Source: Chiua virens (Eukaryota; Basidiomycota; Agaricomycetes; Boletales; Boletaceae). Taken from it: 64,000 nt of DNA. Location of the stretch: the NCBI GenBank assembly GCA_019787685.1, contig JAHNUO010000011.1, positions 310,001-374,000 of the forward strand. The letters run 5' to 3'. The stretch's first letter is position 1; each line of letters opens with the position of its first letter. Of the stretch, positions 34,225-47,100 are shown in pieces. Under the pieces are notes generated by a model. That model was not told the origin of the DNA and made no database searches. It saw only the letters and a program-made list of their open reading frames with translations. Made by a program: the position numbers and the translations under genes.

Positions 34225-34923
34225 TTACAGAACTCCTGTCCGCTCCGCGACCTGCAAAGATTTGAGAATTCCAAACACGACGTGGATCCCTTCTCGTACG
34301 AGTTCTAAATCGTCGGATACGACACGGGAAAGCAAAACGGATATCTTGTCGGGATGCCAGCGAAGTAGCGCACTCCGGATTCTCTCCCTTTTCGTCGTCG
34401 CATTCCCCCTAACCGCCAAGCTCTCAAACAGGAAGTTAGATATGGCACGCCGTGTGAGCGAGTTGAGATCACGACTTGACACGTGCTCTGCGAGTGGCCA
34501 GGGAAAGTCGACGAATGTGATGGGTGCAGGAGATGATTGAATCGTACGCCAACGCGTCTCGGACGCCTCCCACCTCACGATTCTCTGTCCCTCCATGTCC
34601 TGCAGTTGGAGTTCCTGACGTATCCGCTCTGTGCGGACCCTGTCGCGCCTACCAGAGGCGTCTCGGAGAACACCACCTGCACGAACCCACTCGACTTCAC
34701 TGCGCTCACTTAGCGCACGTTCTTGCTCGCGTCTTCTTCGTCTTTCGCCCTCCAGCTTCTCCTCCAAGTCCCCGCTGTCTTCAGATTGCGATGCGCCCTG
34801 GGGTTGATTACTCCATGTAGTGCATGCGCTCGTGGGGTCTGTTTCCGATAACTGGAGTGGGACTTTGGGGGCGGAGGACAAAGGAGGGAATGCCAAGTAG
34901 CCCTTCATCGAAGAGCAAGCCAA
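34225..34923 (-). CDS. NFKBIL1-like / J-domain-like small protein
   Basis: A single 232-residue frame from ATG 34923. It has a central, highly charged coiled coil (EEKLEGERRRRREQERALSE) of about 70 residues, then WRTIQSSPAPITFVDFPWPL, and near the C-terminus the signature ALLRWHPDK followed by a helical VREGIHVVFGIL segment. This layout is known in fungal proteins annotated as NFKBIL1-like; the HPD-containing stretch resembles a J-domain loop but a full J domain is not present. The function in fungi is unknown. It is single copy here and shows no damage. A further 5' or 3' exon cannot be excluded. Confidence 0.65.
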   Translation of the reverse strand: MACSSMKGYLAFPPLSSAPKVPLQLSETDPTSACTTWSNQPQGASQSEDSGDLEEKLEGERRRRREQERALSERSEVEWVRAGGVLRDASGRRDRVRTERIRQELQLQDMEGQRIVRWEASETRWRTIQSSPAPITFVDFPWPLAEHVSSRDLNSLTRRAISNFLFESLAVRGNATTKRERIRSALLRWHPDKISVLLSRVVSDDLELVREGIHVVFGILKSLQVAERTGVL

Positions 34924-35101
34924 GTAACGGTGTCGTTGATCATGATTTGCTGCTTAGTCAGCACGGTGTGTCTCCAAGTTGACACGCTGACACTTGCCAC
35001 TCCCAGGGAATTTGAATCCTGAAACAAGTTTAGGAAATGACCAGAATTGCCAGACTATATGTATTGCCTCAGACAACCTCCGTGTAAAATTTAGCTCGAC
35101 A

Positions 35102-37285
35102 ATGGACTTCCAGCTGCCAGTCCCGTTACTACTGACCAACTCGAATCTGAACTTTGCAACCGTGATGGGTAGCATCGCAGGGCATCGTTGTTGCCAGCGT
35201 TCTTATTGGAAGGCTATCGCAGGGTTCAAAAGTACGTAATAACATCACAATGAACAACCTTGTTATCCCCAACAGAAGATGCTGATCGGTACTTCGCTTC
35301 CACATTCATAGCTTGATGCATTCCCAGTGATCCAACCCAAGAGCTGGCTTGGTTCCTGGTGGGATGGTGGAAAGTCCACAATAAACACCACTGAGATGGT
35401 AAAGCTAGGCTATAAAAAGGCAAGCAGTGCTGTCTTCCAGTTGCCCTCTTTGATCGTACATGTTACTTAAACATCACGTCGGTAGTACAAGTCCGCACCG
35501 TTCAGGATCGCGGATCATCGTCGCTGGATGGTCGTTTTAAGCAAGCACGAACATGTCGAAGAGGTGCTGAAAGCACCCGAGGAAGTGCTGTCGTTATTAG
35601 AAGCTGCAGATGACGTTTGCGATCTGTTCGTTCTCGGTCTGACACGTGTTGACAAGGGATATTCACAGCTCTTGAACTCGAAATATACAATGGGAGATGA
35701 CATGCACATGGATCCCTATCGTGCAGTCGTCGTTTTTGCACGATTAACCCGACAACTTGCAATAGAATATCCAGTAATCAGGGACGAGATTGTTACTGTC
35801 CTTTGATGAGACATTGGATATCACTGACAAAGGCGAGTCCGATTTGACATGTATCACCATACGATAACTTTGAAACGCTCAGAGTGGAAAGGTGTACCAG
35901 CGCTTGCAACCATGCAAAATGTCATCTGCAGGACAAGCAATAGGCTCTTCGTTGGGCTTCCATTATGTACGTTTCTCTACCACGCATCCCCTGATGCTCT
36001 ACTCATCGTTCTATGTAGGTCGTGACTCGGAGTATATTGATTTGAACATCCAGTTCACCATCGATGCCTTCAAAGCAGGTGTAATAATCGGCTTGTTCCC
36101 CGAATTCATGAGACCGTGAGTCACTTTGATTGCCTGGCGAAAGTCGAGTTCAAAATTTTGGCCAGTCTAGTAGCCAGCTTCTGTACGGGCGCCGTCGTTC
36201 GAGATAAGATGCGTGCCCGGAAGTTACTCGGCCCAGTCATCGAAGAACGACTGAGATGCGTGGGCTCGGAGTGGAAAGATAAGCCCGTTTGTTTATTTCT
36301 TCCGTGGACGAAAGGGCACTCAGTGTGATTATCATCAGAACGACCTTTTATCTTGGCTAATCGAGGCTTCGGAGGATTCAGAGCCGACGGTCAACGCCTT
36401 GGTAATGCGTGTACTTGCTGTTAACTTCGCGGCCATCCATGTACGTTCTTTATTCGGTCTTGTCTTCCTAACTCGGTTAACCTGTGTTTGTACCAGGCGA
36501 CTGCCAATGTACGTGCAAATCCCTGCCAGTGGAGCGCTCGCCATTCTTACTCCCGTATCTCGCAAATTTAGAACTTTACCCATGCGCTCTATTGCCTTGC
36601 AGCGAATCCTCAGTATATTCACCCGCTGCGCGAAGAGGTTGAAAGCATCGTCGAGAAGGAGGGATGGTCAAAAGCCGCAGTAGATAAGATGCGCAAAGTG
36701 GACAGCTTTTTGAGAGAAAGCGTGCGTCTTGAAGGCACCGGTCCTCGTGAGTGCCTCTAGCAGCGATCAGAATGTGGTCACTTTGATGACATTCCATATT
36801 GTCTTGTTAGTCGGCATCCAACGCAAGGCGATGAAGGACTTTACATTATCAGATGGCACATTGATACCAAAGGGTACAGCGATCGGTATCGCCACACGGT
36901 CTCGCCAGAGAGACGAGCAATCATGCGACTGATGCGAATGTATTCAAGCCATTCCGGTTTGACGACATGCGCGGTGAGGATGTGACAGGTGACAGTTTAC
37001 GGTATCGGTTCGCATCGACTGCGTTGGACTACCTGCCTTTTGGACACGGCAAACTTGCATGGTGCGAGTTTTTGTTTTTGGGTTTATTACACGACTCATT
37101 TCCGGGTTAGCCCTGGGCGCTTCTTCGCCGAAATCGAGCTGAAAACTATGCTAGCACATGTCGTTGTGTCATATGATATCAAGTTGGAGGACTCGAAACC
37201 GACCCCTCCACCGAGTTTGCACGTCGGGACTGTGATCGTAGCCAATCCGTTTGCAAAAGTACTTTTCAGAAAGAGAGATAACTGA
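35102..37285 (+). pseudogene. Cytochrome P450 G, three +1 frameshifts
   Basis: The most divergent plus-strand copy. Exon order and phases match P450 B, but single extra bases break exon 1 in the membrane anchor (near 35179-35182), exon 4 (near 35797-35801, before the conserved FDE) and exon 11 (near 36926-36932, before PFRF). The rest is well kept: microexon 36497-36508 (ATAN), ExxR as ESVR, haem cysteine in a loop changed to HGKLACPGRFF. Intron 2 has a GC donor (35420). With three independent shifts it is a pseudogene unless the assembly is at fault. It is followed by a convergent MFS gene. Confidence 0.85.
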
Positions 37286-37523
37286 ACGCTTGTTACTTTG
37301 CTGTTTCAATGTGGATTTATTTCTTCGCCCATCGACTTTGGGCTTCGAGGATGTACATTCATACCTTTCGGAGTAAACCAATCAATTTGATTTCGTACTG
37401 TGTCATGGGCGGATGACATCGGCCAAAACTCGAGAATGGCATGAAAGTATGGGTCAAGTTCCTGTATTTACTTTCCCATCACATCCCCAAACATCAAGAG
37501 CCATACGAACTGAAGATATGACC

Positions 37524-39641
37524 CTACAAAGTGTATCTGAACCACGCACTGCGATCTCCGAGGTCATCTGCCTCCTCCTCTTTCCTCATCATCACCCTTC
37601 TATCCTCTTTCATCCTATTTTCTCGCCACAGGTATAGTAGGTTGATCATCGACAAGACCACCAAAGCAGCGGACATGCTTAACAAGGTGATCGTCGCAAC
37701 CGTGTAGTCCGGGGCCGGAGAGATATACCCAAGCAGCCAGGTGCCGAGGATACTTCCCAGTTGGGTTGACACGCTATTGACAGCCACCGCGGTAGCGCGT
37801 CGGGGTTGTGGCGCAAAGTTATTCGCCAGCCATGTTAACATGGCAGGTAACCCGCCCTGTGCCCCAGCAGCAGAGAAGAAAATGGACGCGTAACGTACAT
37901 GACTCGAGTGGCTCGCTGTGCGTGGGCATGGCATCAAACGGAGTGTTTATGAAAAATACATCCAACATACCGTAAAACATGCTCCAACCAATTACGCCCA
38001 TAAGAGAGAGAAACATCAAACTGTATCCACGACATTGATAGTGGTCCGATATGACAGCAGCAATAAAGGAAACTTGGAGTGATATGTTAGTGAACATAAA
38101 GCACTTCAGTTGTCGAAATACACACAGAGACATGTAGTCGCGTATGGAGGTGTGCTCATCAGCAGAGCCTCATTACCTGAATATCCGAGGCTAGCGACAA
38201 GGGATGGTTCAAAGCTGGCATCACGATATTAGCACCGAACAGAGGGATGAACAGACCGAGCTTACTAAACCATTCCAGACATCACCGTGCCTACAAGATG
38301 CCATCGTCAATCAAGGCAAAATAGATGCAAATCCATTCACCTGCGAGGAATGCAATAATGGTAAAGAGCCACGCGTGGAAGGATTTGGCCGTGTCAAGAA
38401 CCGCACTCCAGCTGAATTTGTCCTTGTCGCTGTCCTCCGACTACAGCGCCGACTCGCTTGAGGGTGGAAATAATGTATTCCCGTTCTTGATCCGTCAAGA
38501 AGCGTGCCTCTTCGGGTGAACCAGGAAGAATAAAGAACGAGAGTACACCAAAGAGAATGGTAAGTATGCACCCTCCTGTCAAGGCAGATGAACATCATTT
38601 GCACGACCCCGTCGGGAATCGACATACCAGAATGAATATCCATGCCCAACCCGGCCTGCCACCCTCTCCACTCATCAGGTTGATGCCCGCCGCTAGTAGG
38701 CCACCAAACGCACCAACGAAGTTTCCTGTCACGTAGAAACCCGTAATACTAGGAAGAACGTCAGTTTGCATGCCACGAAATAATTGTTACTGCAGACCGT
38801 TTTTGCAATATCCTCCGCGGATAAAAAAAGGAGAAGTAGAGAACCAATCCAGGAATGGTACCACCTGATCAGAAGTGAGTGGAAAGAACGAAGCTGCCTA
38901 CAATATCCAAACCTTCAAACAATCCCAGTAGGAATCGACACGCTAATAGCCCGGAGTAGCTCTTAACGAATCCTTGACAGCTTATGAGAAAACGTTTAAT
39001 ATTGAGGGATAGTTGTTCACCTTGTGCGCCAGCAGCCAGACCCCACAATATAGCCATGGTAGGGAGTAAAATATGAGGGCCAACATGCTGTAGTTTCAAA
39101 ATGAATGACTGGCTCCATCACAGAGGATAATTTTACCTTCAACACTAGGGGGACAAGAGTCCCGCTGACGACGAATGGACTGGTTGACACATCGATAATT
39201 AGTCGATGTAGAAGACTTCCAAGAGTTCACACGCATACACGTTCGACATTGTCAGCGCCATAGTATACTGCGAGTTGGTCAGTCGGGAAGTGAGCTATTC
39301 GAAACACGCAACACACCTGATAATTCGATAGGTGCAATGATTGCTGCAGACCTACTATACGCGCAGACGAAATGTTGACCTTGTCCTATACATCATCAAT
39401 GATAAATCATCTGTCATTCAAGGATGATAGAGGGCACAAAAACCGCAAGGCGTACCATAGCAGAGAGAAAAAGGAGGCCAGTGCACATCGGAAGGATCCA
39501 CCTATCAAGCTTCCTCCAGACAATACCCTCTAACCTTTCAGCAGAGTCGTCAACTTCCAACGATTCTACCTCCTTGAGTTCTTTGAGGTCGTTCTCGTCA
39601 TGCGGAGTGGAAGAATGGATGGACACATCTAATTTGGCCAT
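37524..39641 (-). pseudogene. MFS transporter of the ACS/allantoate-permease type, copy 1, frameshifted
   Basis: The N-terminus (ATG 39641) has the family signature VWRKLDRWILPMC, then DKVNISSARIVGLQ, helices with PFVVSGTLVPLVLK, the GFVKSYSGLLACRFLLGLFEG block and FYPRRILQKR; this is the anion:cation symporter group that includes allantoate and nicotinate permeases (Dal5/Tna1). The C-terminal half ends with LLYLWRENRMKEDRR and a short acidic tail. Compared with copy 2 at 40.9 kb, one extra base near 38434-38447, in the central cytosolic loop after YIISTLKRVG, shifts the frame. Otherwise the two copies are alike through all exons. Substrate unknown. Confidence 0.75.
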
Positions 39642-40316
39642 CGTGCACTGTAGAATCCGCCTCTGGGCATGATTGAATGCTTGAAGTGTTTATGTACTCA
39701 CCTTGGTCACCGGGCGCCTTCATTGTTCGCGTCCGATCGGTGTAATACAAACGACGCCACTTGCAGCACGAGAATAGTTTCGTTTGGTTATCACGTAGCT
39801 ATGCTAGTAGTCCGGCCTTATGCGAGTCTTTGCCCTTTGTGTCAGTTTCAATTCAAGTCGTCACCGCTCACTTCCATATGGTGAACATTTGAACACCTGA
39901 AACGTTTTCTTCCGAGTCGCAAAGTACTGATCAATCAGAAGCACAAATGTTATCACCCAATGCGAAGTCCTGTGTATGATAATCTAGTATCCTCAGATAC
40001 TTAGTAGGCGATGCGAAAAAGTTCATCTTACAGCATGCCAAGTTATTCGTGGCTTCTCAGCGGAGATAGAAGTACTTCTTATGTTAAGTTTACTTCAAAT
40101 TGGGGTGCAACTGCCAGAACACTACCTAGCTCAAGTTTCAAGCTTAGCAGACCTTCACATCCGGTAGAATGACTTTTTAGCTTCGTGAGACAAAGTCTGC
40201 GTCTTTGAGGAACACGGGCCCTCAAGGCTCACGAGTGTTTTTGGCGACGGTTAAAAGGCGGTCATCGTGTTTTCGGACTCATCAGTGGGCCCATCTAACG
40301 CAATTGGGCGATGAAC
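39642..40316. other. Intergenic upstream of MFS copy 1
   Basis: No gene recognised; AT-rich parts around 39900-40150 look like ordinary promoter or spacer DNA. It ends at a P450 relic. Confidence 0.4.
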
Positions 40317-40525
40317 AGATAGCACTTTGATACAGAAAGGCACGACGATCGACGACCAATTAATTGTAAGATGATGCGAAGGTGCTGAAGCCATTCCGGC
40401 CTGACGACATGCGCGGTGAGGAAGAGGCAACTAACAGGTATTGATTCGCCATCGACTGCGTTGGATTACTTGCCTTCTCTTTTTCTTGGTCCATTATTAC
40501 GCGACTGAATTCTGGGTGAAAGCAT
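40317..40525 (+). pseudogene. P450 relic (exon 11 and following intron)
   Basis: The stretch from GCACTTTGATACAGAAAGG to CTGAATTCTGGGTG corresponds to the exon 11 region of P450 G (IPKGT, PFRxDDMRGEE, ASTALDYLP) with internal deletions, and stops at the place of the last intron. It stands in front of MFS copy 2 in the same way as P450 G stands in front of MFS copy 1, so a whole P450-MFS pair was duplicated and this P450 was then mostly deleted. Confidence 0.75.
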
Positions 40526-40862
40526 GATCAGGCCGGCCACCATCTTGTGCTTATGAACCAATCGCCCACAGGTGTGCACAGCTGCCGACAGCACAAAAAT
40601 ACCAGAGATCACGAGCGCAGAGGATCGGGCAAAGTGGAATGTCTAATGGACGTTGTAAGTAAAGAGTGCAAATTTATGGCCGTGCGGACCAGGAACGAAG
40701 CACGTAGCAACAATAACAAACCGTCAGGACGAAGCAAAATACTAGATATCCATGAGACAAAGTATCACATAACACGACGACACGATGACCTGATACAAAA
40801 CTCATCCAACGTTCCCACCACATCCCCAAACCTCAAGGGCCATATGAAGCGAAGATATGGCT

Positions 40863-42984
40863 CTACAAAGTGTACCTGAACCACGCACTTCGATCTCCGA
40901 GCTCATCAGCCTCCTCTCCTTTCTTCATCATCAGCTTTCTTTCCTCTTTCATCCTGTTTTCTCGCCACAGGTACAGTAAGTTGATCATCGACAGGACCAG
41001 CAGGGCAGCAGACATGCTCAACAAGGTAATTGTCGCGGTCGTGTAGTCAGGAGCTGGAGAGATATAGCCAAGCAGCCAGGTGCCGAGGATACTTCCCAGT
41101 TGGGTCGACACGTTATTGACTGCCAACGCGGTAGCACGTCGAGTGTGCGGTGCAAAGTTATTCGCTAGCCATGTTAACATGGCAGGTAACCCGCCCTGCG
41201 CCCCGGCAGCAGAGAAGAAAATGGACGCGTAGCGCACATGATTCGAGTGGCTCGCTGTGCATGGGCATGGCATCAAATGGGTGTTTCTGAAGAATACATT
41301 CAACATACCGTAAAACATGCTCCAACCAATTACGCCCATAAGAGAGAGAAACATCAAACTGTATCCACGACACTGGTAGTGATCCGATATGACGGCAGCA
41401 ATAAAGGAAACTTGAGTGATATATTAGTAAACACCAAGGCCCCCTTGTTGTCGAAATACGCACAGACAGTGGTGGTCGCGTATGGAGGCGCGCTCATGAC
41501 CAAAGCCACGTTACCTGAATATCCGAGGCTAGCGACAAGGGATGGTTCGAAGCTGGCATCACGATATCAGGACCGAACAGAGGGATGAACAGATCGAGCT
41601 TACTAAACCATTCCGGTCATCGCCGCACCTACAGGTACTACTCTCAACCAAGGCAAAACAGGGTGCAAATGTATTCACCTGCGAGGAATGCAATAATGGC
41701 AAAGAGCCAAACGTGCAAGGATTTGGCCGTTCCAAAAACCGCATTCCAGCTAAAGTAGTCTCTGTCGTCCTCCTCCGACACAGAGCCAACACGCTTGAGG
41801 GTGGAAGTAACGTATTCCCGTTCTTGATCCGTCAAGAAGCGTGCCCTTTGGGGTGAACCAGGAAGAATAAAGAACGAGAATACACCAAAGCAGATGGTGA
41901 ATACGCCCTCCTGTCAAAGCCAATGAATCTCGTTTGACAGCCCAGTCGGGGTTCGGTATACCAGAATGAATATCCACGCCCAGCCCGGCTTGCCACCCTT
42001 TCCACTCATCAGGTTGATGCCGGCCGCTAGCAAGCCACCGAACGCGCCGAAGAAGTTTCCTGTCATATAGAAGCCTGTAACACTGGGAAGAACGTTAGTT
42101 TGCACACCAGAAAACAATTGTTACTGCAGACCGTTTTTGCAATATCCTCCGCGGATAAAAAAAGGAGAGGTAGAGAACCAATCCAGGAATGAGACCACCT
42201 GATCGGGAGTGAGTAGAAAGAACGAAGCCGCTTGCAATATTCAAACCTTCAAACAATCCCAATAGGAATCGACATGCTAGTAGCCCGGAGAAGCCCTTAA
42301 CGAAGCCTTGAGAACGTATGAGTAGGTGTTTTGATATTGAGGGATAGTTGCTCACCTTGTGCGGTAGCGGCCAGACCCCACAGCACGGCCATAGTAGGGA
42401 GTACAATATGAGGCCCAATATGCTATAACATCAAAATAACTGGTCTGCTGCATTTCAGATGATGGTTGGTTTACCTTCAAGATTAGGGGGACGAGAGTCC
42501 CGCTGACGATGAATGCACTGGTGGATAATTAGTCAATATAGAAGACTTCCAAGAGTTCACACGCGTACACGTTCGTCATTGTCAGCGCCACAGTATACTG
42601 CGAGTTCAAGTTGGTCAGTTAGAGCTCAGGAGACGAGCTGTTCGAAACACCTAACGCACCTGGTAGTTTGATAAATGCAACGATTGCTGCAGACCTACTA
42701 TACGTGCACACGAAATATTGCCCTTGTCCTATAGGTCAATGACATATCATATGTCATCCGAAGGTAGAGGACGCTCGAACTGAAAAGCGTACCGCAGCAG
42801 AAAGCAAAATGAAGCAAGTGCACACCGGAAGGATCCACCTATCAAGCTTCTTCCAGACAATGCCCTCCAGCCTTTTAGCAGAATCGTCGACTTCCAATGA
42901 TTCTACTGTGACCTGCTTGAATTCTTTGAGGTCGTTCGCGTCATGCGAGGAGGGAGAGTGGATGGACGCATCCGATTTGGTCAT
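40863..42984 (-). CDS. MFS transporter of the ACS/allantoate-permease type, copy 2
   Basis: Full paralogue of the 37.5-39.6 kb gene. Start ATG 42984 (MTKSDASIHSPSSHDANDLK), then VWKKLDRWILPVC; the later exons encode RVTGFYMTGNFFGAFGGLLA, GGKPGWAWIFILEG, FFILPGSPQRARFLTDQERE and, without a shift, the loop SVSEEDDRDYFSWNAVFGTA. The last exon contains MLTWLANNFAPHTRRATALA and ends at 40863. I followed all splice sites in the middle of the gene and found no lesion. It should be a 12-helix plasma-membrane symporter for an anionic or amide nutrient or metabolite; the exact substrate cannot be read. P450s and ACS transporters side by side are often seen in fungal metabolic clusters. Confidence 0.85.
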
Positions 42985-44197
42985 TGTGAACTGTAGGATC
43001 CGACTCTGGCCATGATCAAGTGCTTGAAGGGTTTATGTACTCACCTGGTAAGCGCCTTCATCGTTCGCGCCCGAGATGAATACAATACAACCGACGCCAC
43101 ATGCTGAGAGTGCTAAACTCAGCCTAACTATTTAACTGCTTTTGCTCAAAGTTTGCGTCCTCACCCGCATTTCCACCGTGATCATCACATTCGAACACAT
43201 AATTTAAAAAAGTTCTTCCCGCAAGTGATGAGGCAATACTTACTTATCCTTTCCTGATGCCATAGTCACCGCCTAATTCGAAACCGCATCCTCAGCGATT
43301 AATGATAGTAGGCATTGCGAAAAAAGTTAATCTTGCAGCATGGGTGAGTTGCTCTCTCAGAGATGCCTTCTTCGCGGTGGAAATAGTAAGCAAGTACATA
43401 CTTGACTGCCTTGAGGTGCGACCGAACACGTTGTCACAATGATGTACTAGAACTTCTCATAATGCACGAGATTTGGGCTCCGGCGGCCCATGGGCGGCAG
43501 GGGCCATGCATATCACATAATGGATCGGTGTTTTGGGTAGAATATGCATTACTAGGGGGGGGCTGTCTGCAGACGAAATCCAACTGCCAGCGGTCGAGAA
43601 ACAGCCCAGAGAGAGATCATCAGAGAGGCATAAATTAATGTCGGAAAAATATATTTCTAATTCCCATGCCTATAAGGCCCCAAGATGCCGCCGGCTTTCA
43701 ATTCACTTCCAACTTGACCCGAAATAATTCCACTTAAGGCCCAGTTGGAAGGCACTCAAAAGGGCGTTGAATTTGAAAGGGGTATCTAGCACCCAAATAT
43801 GGCATCGTGACCCTCAGTTTGTTGATGTTTGCAACAAAAGTAAGGGCCCATCCACCTTGTGTTGCATAACTCTAATAGTGCGTTGGCAAGGTGACCGGTG
43901 ACTGCCCAACGTTGTGCGTTATGAGAACTTCTACTGTATGTAGTATTGTCGAGGAAGCACTTGAGGTTCAGCGAACACTGTGCCTTTGGCCTCCAATAAT
44001 CATGGAACGAACTTGAACGTGTTCCAGTTCATTCGTGTCATTATTGTCATAATAGGGAGTGAACTATTTGATCGACAGTGAGAAGTACGACAGCAAACAG
44101 ACGGAAGAAAGAGGTGACAACTAGACAATGTTCAACGCATGTCGTGATACACATCTCTAAGCAAAAAGGAACGCGACAGCAAAAAGAGCTCTTTTCA
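42985..44197. other. Intergenic, 1.2 kb, nothing recognised
   Basis: The first 300 bp are the upstream side of MFS copy 2 and resemble that of copy 1. The remainder has short frames only and no repeat or RNA gene that I can identify. Confidence 0.4.
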
Positions 44198-47100
44198 TCA
44201 CAAGACCTCTATGGTGTCGATATGAATATCCTTTGCAAAGTTGATCTGGCGATTGATCCCCGGTACAACAATCTCATGCTCGGCGGCGACCCGTCTGAAC
44301 TCTCCACTAGGCTGTTGCTGGAGCAACAACGCCCGGAACGGTTGCTGTAAACGGACAACGAGCCGCAACCCACGCGTATACTCGTCCATCTGAGAAACGG
44401 GTCCCCTATCCAACGCCGGATTATCCTTGGACTCGTCTCCGTGTTCGTTCCCCCAATTGATCCCGTGCGGATCGCGGAGATCACAGATCCACGGATGGAC
44501 GAACACAAGCCTCCGGGGCTCATCCACCGAAAGCCTGTTTAGCGTATGGAAACCCACGACTCCGATCCCGGAGACCTTAGCACGGTAACGGCTTTCTTGA
44601 CTACCCCCTCCACTCTGTACAGCAAACTTCTTGACTCGGAAGATGATTGATGGAAGGTATAGCCGTCTGTGGGCGAAACGTGCTGGAGATAAACGGTTGA
44701 TTTTGTGGTAAACGGGCGTCACCACTTCCTGCGACAATGACTTTTTCAACGCTGAAATACACGAGTTCATGTCGGCATCGTTGATGGCGGGCGGTGCGGA
44801 CAGTGGTTCTTGATAAACGGCGATGCAGGCAGGAAGGCAGCTGTTGTACGACGATGACTGGCCAGTCCAAGCCAGCACCGTTACTTCGCCTGAACGGGCC
44901 ACGATCTCCTCCAACAGATGTCCCAGCGCGGCATGTCCCTCTCCATAGTCTGGGTGTATGTCACTTTGGAAGATACCGATCAACGAATACGCAATGTCTT
45001 CTTCCTTAGTCGCGGCACGCCTCGAAGCTAGACGAAGTTTCTGTCGAACACTGAGATTGTCAGGGCTGAAAGCCTTGATAATCACCCGAGAAATGCCAAT
45101 GGCGTCTGCAAGCTCCTGCATGATCTCGGGGGATTCTTTGTGATTGGGACGGGTATCCCCACGGTATGGCTTCCAGTTGTGGTCATAGAACCGGATCACT
45201 TTTGGGACTAGGAGCTCCTGTGAGGTCCAGGCTCGCGTCATCCAAATGCTCCTCAGAAGACTGTCTCGGGCCGACAGAGAGTCTACATCCGCAAGATAGA
45301 CAAAGGTGGCGGTGGAAGTTTTGTACCATTTATACATCATTTTCAGGGACTGAGTCAACATCGCGCTGATGGTTTTATCGATGCAGCATGTATCTGACCA
45401 TACACAGCGGTATCCGTCCTCGCCGACGATCCTGCAGAATGTGCGAAGCTTGTCGTTGAGCGAGGACCCATCGAGACCCCAGATCGAACCAGCCAGCTTG
45501 ACATTTTGGTATGATAGTTCCTCTCCTTGCCATACGTGCGAAAACGTCACATATCGCAAAAAATCTGCCACCACTTGACGAATACGTCCGTGATCAAGCT
45601 CTCGGATCATAGACAAAACGAGTTTCTTGCACTCCAGCTCCGATCTGAATGTACTCATAGGTTCTGGTCCATCACACAGACAACCACTTTTGATGTCTAT
45701 CGGCACGATCGGGCATATCTTCAAGACTTCGCGAACGACAGTGATGATGGCTTCTTCCGACTTGGAAGGCGAAATAAATTGATTGACCAGTTCTGCGCAA
45801 TTCAAGTCACTATCATCTTGTCCCTACTGGGGTTACACCACAATATTTAAACCGCGAGTTTCGAGATCGGAAGACTTCTTGATGAGAGGAAGCATGTGGT
45901 TGATCGCGTCAATTGCTTCACCATAACGTTGCAATGAGTGCAGTGCAGTATACTTTCTCTCGTATCCCCATGGACTCTGGGGATCTGCCTTGATTGCCTA
46001 GGATACATTATGATCAGATGCGTCCGATACCAAGGAGATAAAAGGTACCTCTTCCGCGTCCTCCAGGGAGTCATCCCACAACGCGAGCAATGCTCGGGCT
46101 TTGCTTCGCTTGATAAAGAGACCTGCAGGGTTCGACGTGTTGAGACACAATGCATGGAAGTATTGGATGTTTGCTTCTGATGGATTTTCGGAGTGCATAG
46201 CTGCATCACCAATGTTTTCGAATGGTTGGGTGGTATCTTGAATATATTGTCGAATCGCGTTTGCAAGACCGTCAAGCTTCCACCCGAAAATCTTTTTTGT
46301 CGTGTTAGCCTTTGTAGAAGGACTGGATGAGAACTCGAAGTGCGTACGAGCGAGATTGACAATAGATGAGGGCTCTTTTGAAACGGAACAGCTTCTAGCG
46401 CTCTCACGAACAACGCCAGGGTCCGTCCATGGTCCTTTTTCTGCGGTATACTTCGGGAAAACAGAACCAACTGGGCCTGTAGTGGGCGTCATAAACGTCC
46501 CCCTCATATTTCTAGTATTCACTTACACGGGCAACTAAATATATCGATTTATTGTCCACGATATCAATCAAATCGTCGATACGTGAAAAGGCATCGTCTT
46601 GCTTTCCGCATTCAAACAAGACTATCGCCTGAGGAAAACATAACTTCAGTACAACCAACAGCGTGGACATGCATACCTTGATCAACAACAGAAGGTTGTT
46701 TTCAATCGGGACACCCTCACTGAACACCAGGTCATATACACGCATGGCAGCGTCAGGTTCCCCACTTCCAGCGTGTACTATTGCTATTGCGATATGACCA
46801 ATTGCGGACCGCTGAACTTCGATAGACTTGGTATGCGACGCCAGTCGTCAACATGAGACGGGACAACAAAAGACAAAACTTTACCTTTTTTGCGTCGTCG
46901 ATGGCCAGATCGTACAGCTTCATACGCGACCGCACGAGAGAGCGATAAGCCAGAGTGTATGCATGGTGAGAAGAGATTGATGGATGTAACAGTTCATCTG
47001 AGAGAAAGCGTTCGACGCCGGCCAGATCGCTTTGCATCCATGAATCAAATGTGCCTCGATTCATGTTCATGAGCGGCAGCTTGGTCACTGCGAAGTGGAG

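Noticed and set aside
43402..43727. Possible small genes in the 43.4-43.7 kb spacer.
   Set aside because: Frames are short, overlapping and without any family feature.
45847..46470. A 207-codon minus-strand frame overlapping the TPR exon in another frame.
   Set aside because: The neighbouring frame has clear TPR-like helices and joins the HET exon in phase; this one has neither.
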